A stretch of 6,130 nt of DNA from Promethearchaeota archaeon. GTDB taxonomy: Archaea; Asgardarchaeota; Lokiarchaeia; Sigynarchaeales; SOKP01. The notes below the pieces were generated by a model. That model was given only the letters and a program-made list of their open reading frames with translations, was not told the origin of the DNA and made no database searches. Positions 4,317-6,130 of this stretch are shown one piece after another. Position 1 is the first letter of the stretch, and each line of letters starts with the position of its first letter. Where the stretch lies: positions 1-6,130 of the forward strand of contig DAOUUT010000233.1 in NCBI GenBank assembly GCA_030668025.1, written 5' to 3'. The translations under genes and the position numbers were made by a program.

Positions 4317-5597
4317 ATGAGTCTTCAAGAGTGTTTAGCAAGGCGTAAAGATTGCTCGGGTGGAGGGAGCGTGCTGCAATTATCTGTTATTAAAGAAATA
4401 TGCAATTCTACATTTCAAGCAGCACCTTCAAATTCTCTGTTTGTTGTACTACCTGATGGGGACGATTACACTGGGGGAACATATAAATATAATAGCGAAG
4501 GTTTGGTTCGATTATCAGATAGAGAAAAAACAAAATTTACTATGGAACTATATCCCGAATTGTTTTGGAAGCAATCTATTGATTTCGAGGATTTAATTCG
4601 AGTAGGGATTACATGGCAATATCTCTCATTAAAAGTAGATAGTAAAGGGCTTGGTGTATCGCAAAGGGCAAGAGCGCCTAAAAAATGTAATAAACTCGTT
4701 AACAATGTAACGAATCAAAAACATGCCTTCTTATATTCGGTAGCAGTTCGAGAGAGAGATAGGGCAGCATTAGTTGAAGATATTGCAGAGCCTCTTCAAA
4801 TAAAATTAGAGAAGGGTACGATCTTACTCGATACTCCCGCTTGTTACAAAAACCGCGCAATCTATGAGAATAAGTATAAAGGCGTTCCACTAGATGATGC
4901 TATTTTTAACCGAGTTGATGAAAAGACACCAAACAATACAAATTTACACCAAATCTCTCAACTGCTCTGGGCTTGTCAAGGAGAAACGGATCATGCGACT
5001 CATGGAAACCGTGATATATTAGAGAAAAATGGTTACGGTCGTGTGCACGCATCAGGATGTGCTGGATATGCGGTATATCCGATAGTTTATATAGAGGATC
5101 TTGCCAATGTCTCTAAGGGATCATACCATTATAGTCCCGTCGGGTGTTCTGCGTTAAATAGATGGATTAATGTTGATGGTACCATAACATACGACCATTT
5201 TATACAAAAATTTAACTCTCAAGCCATTAGAGCTGAGATTGAAAAGGAGTTTGATACCCGTTTCTCTAATTATGCCATATTATTATGTATCGATCGAAAA
5301 AAGCCTTGCGCGGGATTACTACACAGAGTTATGAATCTTAAGTATTGGGCCGAAGTTGAGGCTGGAATGGCTTTAGCAGGATTACAATTACAAGCAAACG
5401 CTCTAGGTTTAAAATGGCAAAAGAAAATAGTATCAAATCCAGATGATCCTAAATATAGAAAATTGTTCAATCTCGATTCTGCTGAGCAGTCGATAAATAG
5501 GATGGCAAGCAATTTAGTAAATCAAGCAAATAATGAGCGGGTATCCCTTGAAGGAAATTTAATTCCAATCGTATTATTTCATTTAGTAGAGGGATAA
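4317..5597 (+). CDS. Twin-domain nitroreductase-fold protein, SagB/ThcOx-like
   Basis: From ATG 4317 the protein has 426 residues. The C-terminal domain (about 172-420) shows SagB-type nitroreductase landmarks: LHQISQLLWACQG (210-222), YGRVHASGCAGYAVYP (240-255), GSYHYSPVG (268-276) and the helix AEVEAGMALAGLQLQANALGL (345-365). The N-terminal part (1 to about 140) looks like a shrunken second copy, with LARRKD (7-12), GGTYKYN (53-59) and FEDLIRVGITWQYLSLKVDSKGLG (90-113, a helix plus GLG). Twin-domain SagB/ThcOx proteins use FMN to oxidise azoline rings in peptides, and other members have unknown substrates. The usual RRS-R element before the C-terminal domain is not evident, so FMN binding may be altered. 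An in-frame ATG at 4218 would add 33 residues of non-family AT-rich sequence. AGGATC at 4302-4307 is a modest Shine-Dalgarno for 4317. No YcaO gene is in view. Confidence 0.65.
   Translation: MSLQECLARRKDCSGGGSVLQLSVIKEICNSTFQAAPSNSLFVVLPDGDDYTGGTYKYNSEGLVRLSDREKTKFTMELYPELFWKQSIDFEDLIRVGITWQYLSLKVDSKGLGVSQRARAPKKCNKLVNNVTNQKHAFLYSVAVRERDRAALVEDIAEPLQIKLEKGTILLDTPACYKNRAIYENKYKGVPLDDAIFNRVDEKTPNNTNLHQISQLLWACQGETDHATHGNRDILEKNGYGRVHASGCAGYAVYPIVYIEDLANVSKGSYHYSPVGCSALNRWINVDGTITYDHFIQKFNSQAIRAEIEKEFDTRFSNYAILLCIDRKKPCAGLLHRVMNLKYWAEVEAGMALAGLQLQANALGLKWQKKIVSNPDDPKYRKLFNLDSAEQSINRMASNLVNQANNERVSLEGNLIPIVLFHLVEG
5589..5593 (+). promoter_or_regulatory. Shine-Dalgarno deciding a TTG start
   Basis: GAGGG at the end of the nitroreductase-like gene lies 6-7 bases before TTG 5600. 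No ATG occurs in the next frame until well inside the first membrane segments, so this site supports TTG as the true start and suggests coupled translation. Confidence 0.5.
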
Positions 5598-5599
5598 AA

Positions 5600-6130
5600 T
5601 TGGCTTTTGAACTTATCAGTACATTATTATTTTTAGTTAATGTGGTTTTATCCATATTAATAGCTTTAATTATCATCAATAAACTTTACATTTCAAAGAA
5701 ATTCTCTAAGGAAAAAGACTTTCACTTTTATAACGACTTATTTTCGTGGGAAATCTTCTTTTTTATTATAGCTATTGAAAATATTATGAAAATTCTCTCA
5801 GATTATTTACCAATAGATTTAGTTACTTACGATTTGTTGCTTAGAATCAGGATTTTACTATTGTTCATTCCCTTTTGGAACAAAATCATACATTTAGAGA
5901 AGGTAATGAATAAGATTACTTATGAAAGGCATCATTTTGCGGGAATAATCCCGTTTATTATAGTACTTCTCTTATGTTTCACAGGTCTGCCAGATATAAT
6001 ACTGCTATATTTTTTGATAATGACTTCATTTATTCCTTATTTATTGTTCCTTATACTTTTAAAAAATACAGGAACGCCAAAACAGAAATCCTTGAAAATA
6101 ATTGTAGGTGTAATTCTTATTGGATTGGGA
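5600..6130 (+). CDS. Multi-pass membrane protein (partial, runs off the window)
   Basis: The frame is open for 177 codons from TTG 5600 to the window end. Hydrophobic segments lie at about residues 4-28, 45-65, 78-97, 112-130 and 132-155, with a sixth starting near 165. Charged loops between them include KKFSKEKD (33-40) and MNKITYERHH (103-112). The arrangement of an N-terminal hydrophobic helix, a short basic loop and then evenly spaced helices resembles 7-transmembrane-type proteins common in Asgard archaea, some of which are sensory input domains. I cannot name the family, and any C-terminal domain lies outside the window. The gene starts two bases after the nitroreductase-like stop with a good Shine-Dalgarno, so the two are almost certainly one operon. 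It may anchor, serve or be served by that flavoprotein, but nothing in the sequence proves a link. Confidence 0.6.
   Translation, partial: MAFELISTLLFLVNVVLSILIALIIINKLYISKKFSKEKDFHFYNDLFSWEIFFFIIAIENIMKILSDYLPIDLVTYDLLLRIRILLLFIPFWNKIIHLEKVMNKITYERHHFAGIIPFIIVLLLCFTGLPDIILLYFLIMTSFIPYLLFLILLKNTGTPKQKSLKIIVGVILIGLG

Noticed and set aside
4360..4890. Open frames on both strands (4360-4596 +, 4466-4705 -, 4699-4890 -)
   Set aside because: All are shadows within the nitroreductase-like coding sequence and show no domain features or ribosome binding sites.
5270..5679. Minus-strand open frames at 5270-5512 and 5467-5679
   Set aside because: They are antisense to the nitroreductase-like gene and the start of the membrane protein gene, both better supported.

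Overview
The window looks like AT-rich archaeal DNA, most plausibly from an Asgard (Lokiarchaeia-like) lineage. This rests on a separate-subunit pyruvate:ferredoxin oxidoreductase, an RHH-UPF0175/PIN toxin-antitoxin pair, TATA-type promoters, T-rich terminators, and multi-pass membrane proteins of a style I associate with Asgard genomes. The lineage is an inference from style, not from a marker gene.

Layout. Positions 1-138 (+) hold the last codons of a porA-like alpha subunit. One base later, 140-1228 (+) encodes a PorB-like beta subunit whose two halves are in swapped order: the canonical C-terminal half comes first, then the canonical N-terminal half with the CxxC and GDG motifs. It looks like a circular permutation with all recognisable family motifs retained, and it is the most unusual feature here. 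A T-rich terminator follows. Convergent on the minus strand is a toxin-antitoxin operon (antitoxin 1835-2134, PIN-domain toxin 1298-1822). Next, also on the minus strand, are two small paralogous proteins (2253-2498 and 2572-2826), each with a beta-rich domain and a hydrophobic tail. About 300 bases without genes follow. At 3133-3961 (-) is a multi-pass membrane protein gene split by two -1 frame changes.

The region 3962-4316 is a divergent intergenic region with inverted repeats and a 17-bp sequence that recurs exactly inside the toxin gene. It leads into a twin-domain nitroreductase-fold (SagB/ThcOx-like) protein on the plus strand (4317-5597). Two bases after its stop comes a TTG-started multi-pass membrane protein that runs off the window end.

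How the genes relate. PorA and PorB are subunits of one enzyme that makes acetyl-CoA from pyruvate with ferredoxin reduction. The PIN toxin and its antitoxin form one regulated unit. The SagB-like flavoprotein and the following membrane protein are probably co-transcribed and may act together. I see no YcaO gene or precursor peptide, so a peptide-modification cluster is only a possibility. The segment from 1298 onward has the mixed, partly broken content of an accessory region.
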